DNA of 64,000 nt from Cymbomonas tetramitiformis. Taxonomy: Eukaryota; Chlorophyta; Pyramimonadophyceae; Pyramimonadales; Pyramimonadaceae. Shown here piece by piece: positions 1 through 10,189 of the stretch. Made by a program: the position numbers and the translations under genes. The notes below the pieces were generated by a model, which saw nothing but the letters and a program-made list of their open reading frames with translations, did not search any database and was not told the DNA's origin. How positions within the stretch are numbered: position 1 is the first letter of the stretch; the number at the start of each line of letters is the position of its first letter. The DNA lies in NCBI GenBank assembly GCA_001247695.2, contig LGRX02027028.1, positions 28,952 to 92,951 of the forward strand. Direction: 5' to 3'.

Positions 1-1321
1 TCGCCCCATATTCTTTATAATATGTCTTCAAGCTGTCCTGTGCCTTCCCCTCTTGAAGGTCTAAGTAAACCATAACCTTCGAGACTGCGTCAGCGACACT
101 CTTCAACTCGTTGCCGACGGGGTCTGGCTTGCGAGGCACGAACATGAATGCAGGTACACCGTACTTTGACAACCAACGAACCATGCTTTCGTCAGGGTTC
201 AGAATGTGCGACGGAATGTACACTCTCTGCACCCAAGCGTTGAATAAGTCAACGAGCCGCCTCACCTTCCCTGTAACGTCCGGGGACGGCGTGTTTGGAG
301 GTGGACCGCATTTCTGATTGAAGACGTCGTCCGGGTCAAAGGGCCTGCCAGGTGTATAGATGGGCAGTTCAAGAACAGCTAGAATATGTTCAAACTCGTG
401 AAGTTTGAGACCAAACCGCTCCAAGTTGTGCGGGGTGCGTGGAAACTCCGCCTTGTCCTGAAAATATGCAGCTCGAGGTTGACCTGGGTTGGTGGCCATG
501 TATAGAAAGTCGCCCAAGAAAACGAAGAATAAACCAGGGGTGAAGTCTCGATCTCCGTTCAGAAAATATTCATACTTCTCGCGACCGCGTTCAGTTATTT
601 CAGCACACCACCAAGGAAGAATAGCGACAGGGAAGAATACGCACAAGTACTTGAGGAACTTGGTCTCCAGCAGCTCAGGACAAACCTCGGAGATGCGTTG
701 CCATCTCACTTCGGGATCTTCCTCTGTCCACTTGGCCTGTGTGCGTTGATCAAACGGCATGCCGTCCTCCTTCCACTCAACGACATACTTCTTCAAAACC
801 AGTCCAGAGGCAACAAAGTCGTCCGTGTCCTGGTCGCCCTCTTCCTCTTCTGGGGTCTCCATAAGGCCGCCACACTCATCATCATCAGACTGCTCCTCGA
901 TAACAATACCATCAGGTGCGCCAGGGTTATCTGATAAACTACGGCGCTGCCTTCCTTGGTGATTACCTCGAGGTCGGGCTCTCTCAACTGGGTCCTGGTC
1001 TTCGACTAAGACTAAAGCTCGACACGTGGGGTTTGTAGAAGGAGCGGGCACGGCAGGGGAGGGCTTTTCGGGCGGATCCCCCACCAGATATTCCAGAATA
1101 AAGTTCTCGCCCTTCTCAGGGTTATCTCCATCAAATTCGAACGTGACAGTGTATCGTTTCCCCGAGGGCTTCGCCGCGTCATAGGACGTCACCACCGCTT
1201 CCAGCGGGTGTTTTAAGGGGTCCTCGGACATATCTTTAAAATTTTGAAGAGCCCATTCCCTCCTACAAGCCCCGGCGGGCACGAGCAGCTTGCAACCTAC
1301 CAAAAGCTCTTTAAAGCTCAT
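1..1321 (-). CDS. piggyBac-like transposase, N-terminal part (gene continues past position 1)
   Basis: One reading frame stays open from an ATG at 1321 to the window edge, 440 codons without a stop. The N-terminal third is acidic and low in complexity, with a run of Glu/Asp at about residues 150-185. Then comes a region resembling the piggyBac DDE transposase domain (DDE_Tnp_1_7): an aromatic stretch with FFVFLGDFLYMA near residue 270, then NPDESMVRWL and FVPRKPDPVGNE near residues 380-410, where the family has its first catalytic Asp followed by the K-P-x-x-x-G-N/K block. The remaining catalytic residues lie outside the window. A cut-and-paste transposase acting in the nucleus is expected. 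No TTAA-flanked terminal repeat could be confirmed, so this may be an element or a domesticated copy. Family assignment is from remembered motifs. Confidence 0.72.
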   Translation of the reverse strand, partial: MSFKELLVGCKLLVPAGACRREWALQNFKDMSEDPLKHPLEAVVTSYDAAKPSGKRYTVTFEFDGDNPEKGENFILEYLVGDPPEKPSPAVPAPSTNPTCRALVLVEDQDPVERARPRGNHQGRQRRSLSDNPGAPDGIVIEEQSDDDECGGLMETPEEEEGDQDTDDFVASGLVLKKYVVEWKEDGMPFDQRTQAKWTEEDPEVRWQRISEVCPELLETKFLKYLCVFFPVAILPWWCAEITERGREKYEYFLNGDRDFTPGLFFVFLGDFLYMATNPGQPRAAYFQDKAEFPRTPHNLERFGLKLHEFEHILAVLELPIYTPGRPFDPDDVFNQKCGPPPNTPSPDVTGKVRRLVDLFNAWVQRVYIPSHILNPDESMVRWLSKYGVPAFMFVPRKPDPVGNELKSVADAVSKVMVYLDLQEGKAQDSLKTYYKEYGA

Positions 1322-2441
1322 CGTTTTTAGGTTTTCTGAGTTTGGGTTTCACTTTTTCTCACCGATAAGCCATTTCTGGCGCATGTGGAGGCTCCATAGA
1401 GGTTCATTGGAGTGTCTAGAACAAGTTGGCCACTGGTGACATGCCGTGATTCGCAGCCAATCAGCGGGAATTATTAATACCCTTCGGGTGGGTATACCCA
1501 CCGTAAGCACCTCTTACGGTGGGTATACCCACCCTTCGTAGAATAGGCAAAAAAGTCTTTCTATCGGGTCGAAAAAGCTTTTGGTGAAGTTTGGCAACCT
1601 GCGATGCAGCTTAGAGTACACCGCAACACATTTACCCTAGCAGGTGCGAATTCAATGCCAGGGTTTCCCGTGTGTCGCCAGGAAAAAGGATAAAGCACTC
1701 TTCACTGAAACCCGAACTCGAAAATCGACAACACCAAAGTTTTTTGAAAAGGGACAACCTACGATTTCATCAAAGCATTTCACCACTCTATGTTACCAAA
1801 TCTTAGCAATGCCTAACCGCCTTAAACTGCAAACTGGGGAAATAGCCCCCGTTTGTGCGACACACTCTTTTGGTATGCGCTTTAACAGGCTGTTGACAAC
1901 TCGTTGGTGCAGGCGCAGACCAAAAAATGTTTTCGAAACACTTGAAAATGATAAAATTGCATGTCCGCCGCCTACATTGCCACGTAGGACCGCTCCGCGT
2001 GCGGTGACCGCTCCACTGCCGGTTCCGTTTTTCGCGCGAACAAACAATCGTTTCTGTCACAAAAAGACGATTCCTAGATGGTCATTTACCGACCCTGTCA
2101 GGTGCCATGTGTATACATATATGTCTCTACTGTATAAGCGAAACACAGGTGTGAACACTGTAACTGGGAAGTCTAAAATCGCATAGACAAAATAACTCCC
2201 GTTGTTTTGGGGATCGGAGCCGGGACGCATGTGACATGTGGCACTGCAGGTGACAGCTGGGCGAGGGGTGAAAATGAGAGGTACACCACTCCCCACCCTT
2301 AGTAGGGGTGGGAAAGTTGGTCTCCGCATGAGTCACAGTCTTCGCGTATGGCCTTCTCTGGCATTCCACATCTCCGATCTCCGTATTTACGACCAACCCG
2401 CACCCCGACTAGCACCTACCTGCTCTATGGTCTTCATTAAA
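1322..2441. other. Intergenic DNA, no supported gene
   Basis: Several overlapping frames are open here on both strands, but none has recognisable domains or a codon pattern that stands out, so I treat them as chance. The stretch contains the strong hairpin listed separately and a C/G-rich short inverted repeat near 2285-2315. Confidence 0.5.
1486..1534. repeat. Perfect 22-bp inverted repeat with 5-bp loop
   Basis: The arms 1486-1507 and 1513-1534 are exact reverse complements separated by 5 bases, and each arm contains the smaller palindrome GGGTATACCC. It lies about 165 bp upstream of the piggyBac-like start codon. It could be a subterminal hairpin of that element or an unrelated cruciform; the sequence alone does not decide. 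Confidence 0.9.
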
Positions 2442-3660
2442 ATGGAAACAAGACAAAGAAACAAGACAACGAGACGTAAGTTTTTGAAGGAGTCCGACTT
2501 GGACTCCTCCATCAGACTTCTAGATGCGGTGCGTGATTCGCCCACCTGCCGCACGCCTCCGGTGCCCGCTCCAGCGGCACCGGCTGCAAATGAGGACGTC
2601 GACGTCGAAGCCGCTCGGGAGAAGTACGAGATGGCCAAGGACGTCGTCAGCAACATCTACGCGAAGGGTCGACATCGAAAATGGGCAAAAGCTATTCGGC
2701 AACATCAGCTTGGGGAGTCGTACTTCGACGACATCACCGACGTCTCCAAACTGGCTAAGGTGATCGTGACCCTCCGGTCCGAGCTCGCCACGGTTGGTCT
2801 GGACTGCGACGTCTTTGACCTCGACCACCCACACCTTGGGGTTCATTTGTGAACGAACTCGTGTACGACACGCTCACATACATCGTCGAGCCCGAAACTG
2901 TGGCCTACGGGTATCTGATGGGGGCGGACTCCGCAGCTGACCGAGATGGACGACGGGCCTTGCTGGTCGACCTGATCAAGCTAGGGGTGCGTGCCCCCTG
3001 CGGTAAGACAGATGCACCAAGCGGAACATTATGCTTTGGTGTACCCCGCCCGTGTCGACCCACGGCATATTCTGGCCATGGAGCAGCGGCTGGTTCGCGA
3101 CAACCGTGCTGCTGACTGGACCCCCACGGCTGCTACGAGCAAGGCGCAGCTGTGGGAGAGCCTTGACCCCGTATTTTACGCGGCGGTCAAGGTCAAGTAC
3201 CCTCGCCTCCAAGACTTGCATGCGGTCAGCATTGCGGAATTGTCTGACTTGGTGGCATCGATTTACGTATCGTGGGAGCAGTATGCAGGCAGCGCCCATG
3301 GAACCGCAGTTGCGGTGGGGGTGCTTGGCGACGACAAGACGGACCGCGACGGCATCCTCGAGAAGCTTCCGTTCACGACTTGACAAGATCGAGGCGTTCA
3401 CGTCAAAAAGCAGTGCATGGGAGGTGCGCCAGCGGTCCTTTCTAAGAGGAACCGCAAGGGACTCGACGGGTTTCGCGTCGGGGTCAGCCACGACCCGCGT
3501 GTCGCTCGGCTTCGACCCCGGCGCGAAGAAAGCGTTCCCAAAATGCCCGCGGTGCCCCACGGCGGGAGACGGGCAACGCTGCCACGCATGGGCAGACTGC
3601 CCGCTCCGCGGGAAGCGGCATCTGGCAGGCTCCACAACTGCTTACTGTCAGCCAGTGGGA
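2442..3660 (+). pseudogene. Decayed gag-like gene with zinc-knuckle-like end
   Basis: Three consecutive stretches in different frames read like one protein: 2442-2852 (Lys/Arg-rich start, then an Ala/Pro linker and a helical region), about 2849-2980 (contains GRRALL), and 2991-3383. After this a third frame carries CPRC...C-H-AWADC near 3540-3600, similar to a CCHC zinc knuckle but with a longer spacing than the usual C-x2-C-x4-H-x4-C. At least three frame changes are needed to join them, so it is broken. The order helical domain then zinc knuckle suggests a retroelement gag. A related fragment is at 24763-25330, which shares a D-G-R/K-R-A-L-L motif. No LTRs were found around it. Confidence 0.45.
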
Positions 3661-3835
3661 GCCAGAAGTGCTGAAGTATTTCCTAGACCTTTCCCTATCA
3701 TTGCGTTTCCCCATTTTTTTTACACGATTCGACGATCAGATTCCCACGCGGATACGAAGAAAACGGACGATGCATAACGCACGCGCGCCATGCGCTCAGG
3801 GACTTATTGGAGGAATCTGTTCAGTGACCGGTTCA

Positions 3836-4461
3836 TGTTAGGGCTGATATGCGAGCCCACAAATATTATACAATATACAAGTAAACACTGCAAAGTTGGA
3901 CAGCGATGCGAGTGTACGTAATAGCGGGTTGTGAGTGCAGTCTCTGTATGAAGATCTGCTGAAGCCCAACGCTTCCTCACTTTATACCATATGTCTCCTA
4001 TCATCATAGATAGTACCGCCTTTGGGTTGTGAACCCGAGACATAGGTTGAACGACCCGCATTGTGGTAACGACTAGTTCGTTCATGCTGCGCATGCGTGT
4101 TCCGCACATGCTAAAAGCGAAGATGGTTCTTGTTTGTACTTTCAAGATGTATCTTTGCTTTGCCATCTTCGAGTTCGACGTACGAACTCTCGATGACAAG
4201 GTCATTCAAGTCTTTCCTTGAATAATGACAGATGATGTGACATTACCATCTGGCGACATGTACAGTCATCGTCGACCGTACTGACGACTGTCATAATAAT
4301 ATATGACGCGACCGACTGTCATAATAATGTATGACGCGACCGACTGTCATAATAATATATGACACGACCGACATGACATGACATGATATGGTATGACATG
4401 TCTGACAGGTATGACAGGTATGACATGTATGACACATATGTCATCGGTCATGACCCTGACA
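3836..4461 (-). repeat. 3' LTR of the gypsy element
   Basis: It matches 11361-11984 almost base for base. The two differ mainly in a short tandem region of GACATGAYATG-type units near the end. In the minus orientation it begins TGTCAGG and ends CTAACA. It contains three repeats of CGACTGTCATAATAATRTATGAC, which may be part of the U3 promoter. Confidence 0.95.
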
Positions 4462-4480
4462 GATCTCCCCTCTTAAAAGA
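4462..4480 (-). other. Polypurine tract
   Basis: The minus strand next to the 3' LTR reads AAGAGGGGAGATC, a purine run in the position of the plus-strand primer of an LTR retroelement. The decayed relative at 32095 keeps the same tract. Confidence 0.7.
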
Positions 4481-5489
4481 GTTGTGACCTCACAACGGGC
4501 ATACCTTTGTATATGTCTATGATGTCTTTGTTGTTGTCGCTTCTTGCTGGTACCAGTCTTCTTACACCGATTTGAGGCGTCCCTCATGGTGTTTTTAGGT
4601 TATTGGGGGGAACTGAGTCCACTTTAGTCCCTCACCTTACAGTTCTCAGGATGTAGCCCACCTTTGAAGTTCGTATCGTATTTCAGAGTGACGTTTCAAG
4701 GTTCAATGAATTGCGTTTCGTGCTACAGATTGACGCTGGATTACTGATTGATCCATACGTATCGTGCGTCAGAGTGACGATTCAAAGCATCCGAAGTCCA
4801 CGTTACGGATTATTTGCGCTAGCCGTCGTCGCTTTGCGAACGATGATCCCACGATTTAACAATTTATAATCGAACGATTCTCGGCCTGATATAGTGCACC
4901 CAACCCTTCCTCCCCTCCTTAAGCTACTTTGGAGGATCATAGGCGGCAACGGGGAGCCCGTGTTTGTTTCCGGAGTTATTTCACCGGGGGCTTGTTTTAT
5001 TGCAAACAGAGTGGCCCTGCTTAACGGGATTGGACTTATAATCCTTACCCGGTCTGCTCACTCTTGATATGGTCCAGTACGCACGCTTTGACGAACATCT
5101 ATCGCGATGAGTGAGAATTCGCCACGTACTACTGTGAAATTTATTTAGTTATGTTTGTCAAGCACAACTTAGGATCACAACTCCGTCTACCTCAGTCGAT
5201 GTCTCCGGTAGCTTCGGATGACTGGCCACAGAATCCGATGACAAACCACGGTTTTGGCAAAGGTAGCATTTAGCAGTTTTTATTTATCCACAGATATGAT
5301 ATCTCGCATGTGTGCGTATCTGTGCAAGGGTATGATTTTGAACAAGGCTCACTACACCTTTAGCAAGGAAGGATCAATTCCCGCTTCTATGCAACATAAT
5401 GATAAAACATTAAGAGCAAGGGTATATAGATGATCGACATGTATTAGTATATATTACAAGAAGTAAGGGCATACGGCTTAATATAATGT
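4481..5489 (-). other. Untranslated 3' region of the gypsy element
   Basis: No coding frame is visible between the chromodomain stop and the polypurine tract. The same sequence is present, diverged, at 32110-33060, so it is a regular part of this family and not a later insertion. Confidence 0.75.
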
Positions 5490-7730
5490 CTAGCCTTCAT
5501 AGGCAGCTATAATGTCTGCTGCATTGGTCAGCTCTGTGGCTTTGACCCAGGTGTCATGCTCAGGGCCGTAGCCTGCATATCGCACTAAATAGTATTTGAC
5601 ACCTCTAGTGAACTTATCCGAGAGTATATGTGATATCTCAAACAGTGGTTGCCCTTCTTCAGTGATCATCTGTGGCAGAGGCAAAGGTGCTTGGATCGAG
5701 TCATTGTACAGCTCTAATCTGGATACAGGCTGTACCGGATGAATACGGATATCGAGGTTTCCGAAATCTAACTCGTATGCACGCCCATGGCTAAGCACTT
5801 TGGATATAGTGAACGGCCCAATATATGGCTGCTTAAAGTGTCTGCCTGCCTCTGTCAAACCAGTCCATTGAATAAACTCAGTCCGTAAAAGAACTTTCTG
5901 CCCAACTGCAAACTGCTTAGGCATATGAGTCTTATTGAATCTGGCTTGGCTAATTTCTGCTGCTCGGGAAATGTTGTCTACCGCGTTGGCATGAACAGCC
6001 GAGTACTGGTCAAAATGATCTCGAATAGCTTCTTGTATTGGAACAGGAGCTTCTGGCGGAATAGTGATAACCAGGTCATGAGGCGAAAGTGGTTGCGCCA
6101 TCGAGTCGAGATAAAATGGTGAATAACCAGTTGATGCAGAAACGGTATTGTTAATTGCAAACTCTACCAGAGGCAACTTGTCCTCCCACGAATTGACTGA
6201 AGTATCATTGCAACAACACCTGAGGAAGAAAACATACTACTTAATCAGTTTATAAACCAGAGGATGGTGAAATCAAATCATGAATCAACAATTTGAAAAA
6301 TACCTGAGGATGTCCTCTATGAAGGCATGGCTCCTCTCATTGGCAGCATTCGACTGTGGATGGTGTGATGACGTCATGGACAATCTCGTACCAGTAGATT
6401 TCCACAGTGTCTGCCAGAATGTAGAGGTGAATCTGGGGTCTCGATCTGAGATGATGTTCCTCGGAAGACCATGGAGCTTGAAGATATGCTGCATATAGAT
6501 AGAAGCAGTATGCTGAGCTGTCCAGGTCATGCTGAAGGGGATGAGATGACAGCGATGAGAGAATTGGCACATTACCACAAATATACTGTCGTGCCCATTA
6601 GTGGTGATAGGCAGGTCAGTGATCCAATCAAGAGATACATCTAGCCATTTTGTCTTAGGCACGGAATATCGTATATGTGCCTGACCATAAGGCTTGTGTC
6701 GCCTCGTTTTCTGGCGCTGACAAACGGGGCACTCCCGAATGTACTTGATGGCTGCCGTTGTCATTCCTGGCCAATAATACCGGCTACGCAGAAGATGAAG
6801 CATGCGATTTTTGCCTACATGACCAGAAATAGTGGCTGAGTGGCACTCATGAAGGAGAATGTGGCGAAGCTGTGTGATCTCACCGTCATCTGTGGGGACT
6901 TTAGCTGTTGGTGGAATGTACAGCTGTCTGCCAAATATGGTCTTACGATAGATCAACCCCTGAATGAGCTCGAAGCTGAAGCTGCTGACTGACTGTGATG
7001 AAGTCGATGATGTCAGCTTAGCCAAAATAGTCTGTGCAAATGTGTCACGATCATACTCGGATATAATGATGTTGTGCAGCTGATGAGCTGACGAAGAAGA
7101 TATAAGAGCAATGGATGTAGAATCTGTGGGTGGCAATGGATACGTGTCATTTATGGTGATGTTATTCAGGGCACGATAATCACAACACATCCTCCACTTC
7201 CCCCCTGGCTTAGGAGCGAAAATGATTGGGCACCCATATGGTGATGATGATGGACGAAGGATACCCAACTCGACATATTTAATGATTTGCCGTTTGAGCT
7301 CCTCCATCATGGGCACTGGGATGGTACGCACTGGCTGGGATGGTGGCTTATGTCCAGGTTCGATGTTGATTCTATGATATCCACCTTCAAACCGTTCTGG
7401 CCTATGACCAGCTGGAAGATCCTCCTGGAATATGTCTGAAAAGTCTTCTCTCACTTGATCACGTGCTGCTGTGACCTCGGGGTCTTCCATAGTGGTGTCT
7501 GATTCTGCTGCTGCAAGGATCAGTTCACCATCGACCACTGAGAGGAAAAAGAGATATGCCACGGCTTCTTCAGCCGAACCACTGGATCGAATGCGACGAA
7601 GATGCTTTCTCATGGTGGTGGCGCTGACCAATTCCATTTCAGGAAGGCCATTTGAGTCTGGAGTCTGCTCAACTCTAGATAGAACTGTACGAACACTGGA
7701 ACCTGATGAGTGTGTCTTGGTGATCGGCAT
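5490..7730 (-). CDS. Truncated pol: RT N-terminal part, integrase, chromodomain
   Basis: The frame from 7730 to 6285 begins with the N-terminal RT region (IIKYVELGILRPSSSPYG, then WRMCCDYRALN) and reaches DTYPLPP. It then passes directly, in frame, into the integrase linker. The YxDD box and all of RNase H are missing, about 400 residues. Integrase follows: the H-H-C-C zinc domain ending CPVCQRQK, a core with D in LDWITDLP, D in ISDRDPRF and E in NERSHAF. A GT-AG intron-like segment at 6220-6303 joins this in frame to the exon ending at 5490. That exon holds the integrase C-terminal region (HPVQPVSRLELYND) and a chromodomain with YYLVRYAGYG and HDTW. The chromodomain would steer integration to marked chromatin. 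One in-frame TAG (7734-7736) separates it from protease. Confidence 0.88.
6220..6303 (-). other. Intron-like segment inside the retrotransposon integrase
   Basis: On the minus strand the 84-bp stretch begins GTATTT and ends in a pyrimidine tract with CTTCCTCAG. Removing it joins the integrase core to the C-terminal domain in the same frame. Left in, the core meets a TGA stop a few codons after the donor. Splice status is inferred from sequence only. Confidence 0.65.
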
Positions 7731-7733
7731 GTT

Positions 7734-8987
7734 CTACGACTGAAAGTCAATGTGTGGGTTCCTTCTCTCCAACCAATCCTGTCCCAGGATGACTGTGAAG
7801 GGCCTCATATCAATAACATAGAGGTCTACTGAATCCTTATACTTACCCAGCGTGAATGTAGCATTGGGAAGATAGGATGTACAGGGTAATTGGCTTCCTC
7901 CAGCCAACCCCACTGAGAATGATGATGAGTCTGATGGTGATATACCAAGCTGAGAAGCAAACTGTCTGTCGATGAAAGACGATGTGGCTCCTGGATCTAC
8001 CAAAATGTGAGTATTTTGTCCAAATACTTTCCCTTTATACAACAACAGCTTCTTCTGTGATTTCAGCTGTGCTGTTTGAGACTGCATCTGTGCGATGTGC
8101 TCTGAGGGATTATCCATTTGCTGAAACTGCAATGTCAGACTGGACAGGATTTCTTCTGAGATACTCTCAACCTGGCCACTTGCTTCAGTGGCATCTGCAG
8201 GCTGATCTATCCCCGCTGGGGTGCTCTCATCACTGGTACCTGTGCAGTACCCTGAGAGTTTCCCTACTGAGGAGCTGGAGCTGAAGCTGGAACTGGAGCT
8301 GGAGTTGGAATTGCGTGCAACTGCTGCATTGATGCTGTGCTGGCTCTTCAGTTCATTAACCAAGGTGTTGATGGTGTTGATGAGTTTGCCAGATCCATCC
8401 TTAGCACCCTGATTCTGCTGCTGCTGTCTCCGATTCTGAAAAGGACTCTGAGCTGGTGGCTTACCCTTGATCTCCTTTCCTTCTGGGGTTCTGGTGGAGT
8501 AACAATCCTTTGTGGCGTGATTGGTACGACCACATCGTTGGCACGGCTGAGAAGGATTTGGTGCTGCTCCTTTTCCTTTTCCTTTGCCCTTGCATTTACC
8601 ACCTTTTCCCTTGTTCCGATTCTGATTGGAGTTCTGGCTGCCACTCTGATTCCAATTCCGATTTCTGTTAAATCTGTTGAATCTGTCATATGGCTTCTGG
8701 CCACGTCCTCTGTCCTTATCCTTCTTGGCTGGACCTCCAGATGACTGCTCCTTCTGACCCCGATAGTGAAGGATTTCTGATTGCTTTGAGTGAATGACGT
8801 AGTTCAAATCAAGCAATATCTGTGTGGTTTCTTGCCACGACAGATTGTTCCTCTGCTCTTCTGTCAGGAATCTGAGTTGGAACTGTCTGCGGAGATCTGG
8901 ATCCATACTAGTGACGAATCTGTCCTTTATCAGCACATCATTTAAATCAACTGCTGCTAGAGAAGCCAGTGACGTAAATGTGCGCAA
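7734..8987 (-). CDS. Gag C-terminal part with zinc knuckle, and aspartic protease
   Basis: The 417-codon frame starts inside gag. It has a Gln/Asn/Arg-rich basic stretch, then a canonical CCHC zinc knuckle CQRCGRTNHATKDC near residue 150, which binds RNA. A Ser/Gln-rich linker follows, then a retroviral-type aspartic protease with LVDPGATSSFID near residue 330 and ILGQDWL near the end. The active-site triad is D-P-G rather than the more common D-S/T-G. The frame ends in TAG and continues in the same frame into pol, so gag-pro and pol would be one polyprotein if the TAG were read through or were mutated from CAG. Confidence 0.88.
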   Translation of the reverse strand: MRTFTSLASLAAVDLNDVLIKDRFVTSMDPDLRRQFQLRFLTEEQRNNLSWQETTQILLDLNYVIHSKQSEILHYRGQKEQSSGGPAKKDKDRGRGQKPYDRFNRFNRNRNWNQSGSQNSNQNRNKGKGGKCKGKGKGKGAAPNPSQPCQRCGRTNHATKDCYSTRTPEGKEIKGKPPAQSPFQNRRQQQQNQGAKDGSGKLINTINTLVNELKSQHSINAAVARNSNSSSSSSFSSSSSVGKLSGYCTGTSDESTPAGIDQPADATEASGQVESISEEILSSLTLQFQQMDNPSEHIAQMQSQTAQLKSQKKLLLYKGKVFGQNTHILVDPGATSSFIDRQFASQLGISPSDSSSFSVGLAGGSQLPCTSYLPNATFTLGKYKDSVDLYVIDMRPFTVILGQDWLERRNPHIDFQS

Positions 8988-10189
8988 ATAATCTGCAAAG
9001 GTTTGGGATTCCTTGAGTCAGTGCCATAAGGTGTTTCTTGGCTACTGATCTCTTATGAGGATTACCAAATTGTCTGAGGAATGTCTGTCTGACCATCTCA
9101 TAGGTGGCATATGGTTGTTGTGCCAAGACCTGGAAATAGTCTGAATGAGAGTAAGAAACACTGTGATCAAATCCTTATCATTGACACCTGGATAAGTGAA
9201 CTGGAAATATCTGTCCACTGTATCCAACCAGACCTCTGCGTCCTGTCCTGCTTTGAATTCCCTAGGTGGTGTCATTTTCACCTTGGGGACCAAACTGGGT
9301 GGAGCTGGTGGAGCTGGTGCTGGTACTGAATCTGCATCTGGATCTACAAAGACCATCGGAGGACTGTCTTCGGTATACTCTGCTTCTGGTGCCTGAGGCT
9401 CATTGGCAGGATCCTTGTACCGGCTCATATCTGGTTTCATGCGACTGACGTTGTCATAATATCCTATGTGGTCATATCTGGTTAGTGTTTCGGCATATCC
9501 AGCGATCCACTTTGGAACCTTAAACCGACTGTACAGTAATCGCTCACCTTTAAGGAAACTCGACGTTAAGGAAGCAGCCAGCGTTTTTTTTTTTTTTTTG
9601 GGGGGGGGGGGTACCCAAGTTGATGAGAATAGCTGGCTGGTCTTTTTTGCTAAGGAAATTCTCCAAAATAAGGAAATTGGTTGCTGGCAGATCACCGAGA
9701 GTTTCTCTTAAATTCTATGAAAAATGGGATTTTTTTTGACTTGACAGCGTTCAGCACGATATCTTTAAGTTCTAAGTAGTCAGCTTCAGAAATAATCGCG
9801 TCGTCATAGTCTTGCTTCAATTCTTTGAGCTGCGCACGGCTCTCTGGGTCCATACTGTACAGTTCAACAGTTGGTAACAGTGGTGGACTCTCTAAATTTT
9901 AAGAAAGCTACTGGGCTGAGTTACATGGACGTGGATGAGTTTAAGAAATTAGCTGGTTGGCTCGAAATCCGAAATTCCTTATTCTTAGCGATTCTCTTAG
10001 GACGCGACGCTGGCGGGGGAAGGGGGGGTACCCAAGTCGACGGGAATGGCTGGCTGGCCCAAAATCTCCGGTTTTCTTAAAGGTGATCGCATTACATGCA
10101 TCGTATGAACCAAGTATGTCGAAAAACCAAGTCGAATGATCTGGGTTGATATCAGGAATCTCATGTTCTTCCTCTTCGATAGTAACCAT
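8988..10189 (-). pseudogene. Gag N-terminal part, broken by insertion and frameshifts
   Basis: The likely gag start is the ATG at 10189 (MVTIEEEEHEIPD...), which stays open for about 39 codons. Gag-like coding resumes at about 9550 (RLLYSRFKVPKWIAG) and runs to about 9150 with PREFKAGQDAEVWLD, typical of Ty3 gag capsid regions. Two frame changes, near 9150 and near 9015, are needed to reach the next frame. Between the two coding parts sits about 520 bp of foreign sequence with flanking direct repeats. Confidence 0.7.
9552..10070. repeat. Insertion in gag with 30-bp direct repeats and a T/G homopolymer tract
   Basis: Segments 9611-9640 and 10028-10057 are a direct repeat (GTACCCAAGT...TGGCTGG with four changes), each preceded by a G run. 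At 9585-9611 there is a long T run joined to a long G run. Flanking gag sequence resumes on both sides at ACCTTTAAG-like ends. It may be a small insertion element or a local duplication; I do not recognise the family. Confidence 0.55.

Noticed and set aside
1644..2186. 180-codon plus-strand frame
   Set aside because: Overlapped by equally long minus-strand frames, no domain, and Thr/Arg/Pro composition typical of random GC-rich sequence.
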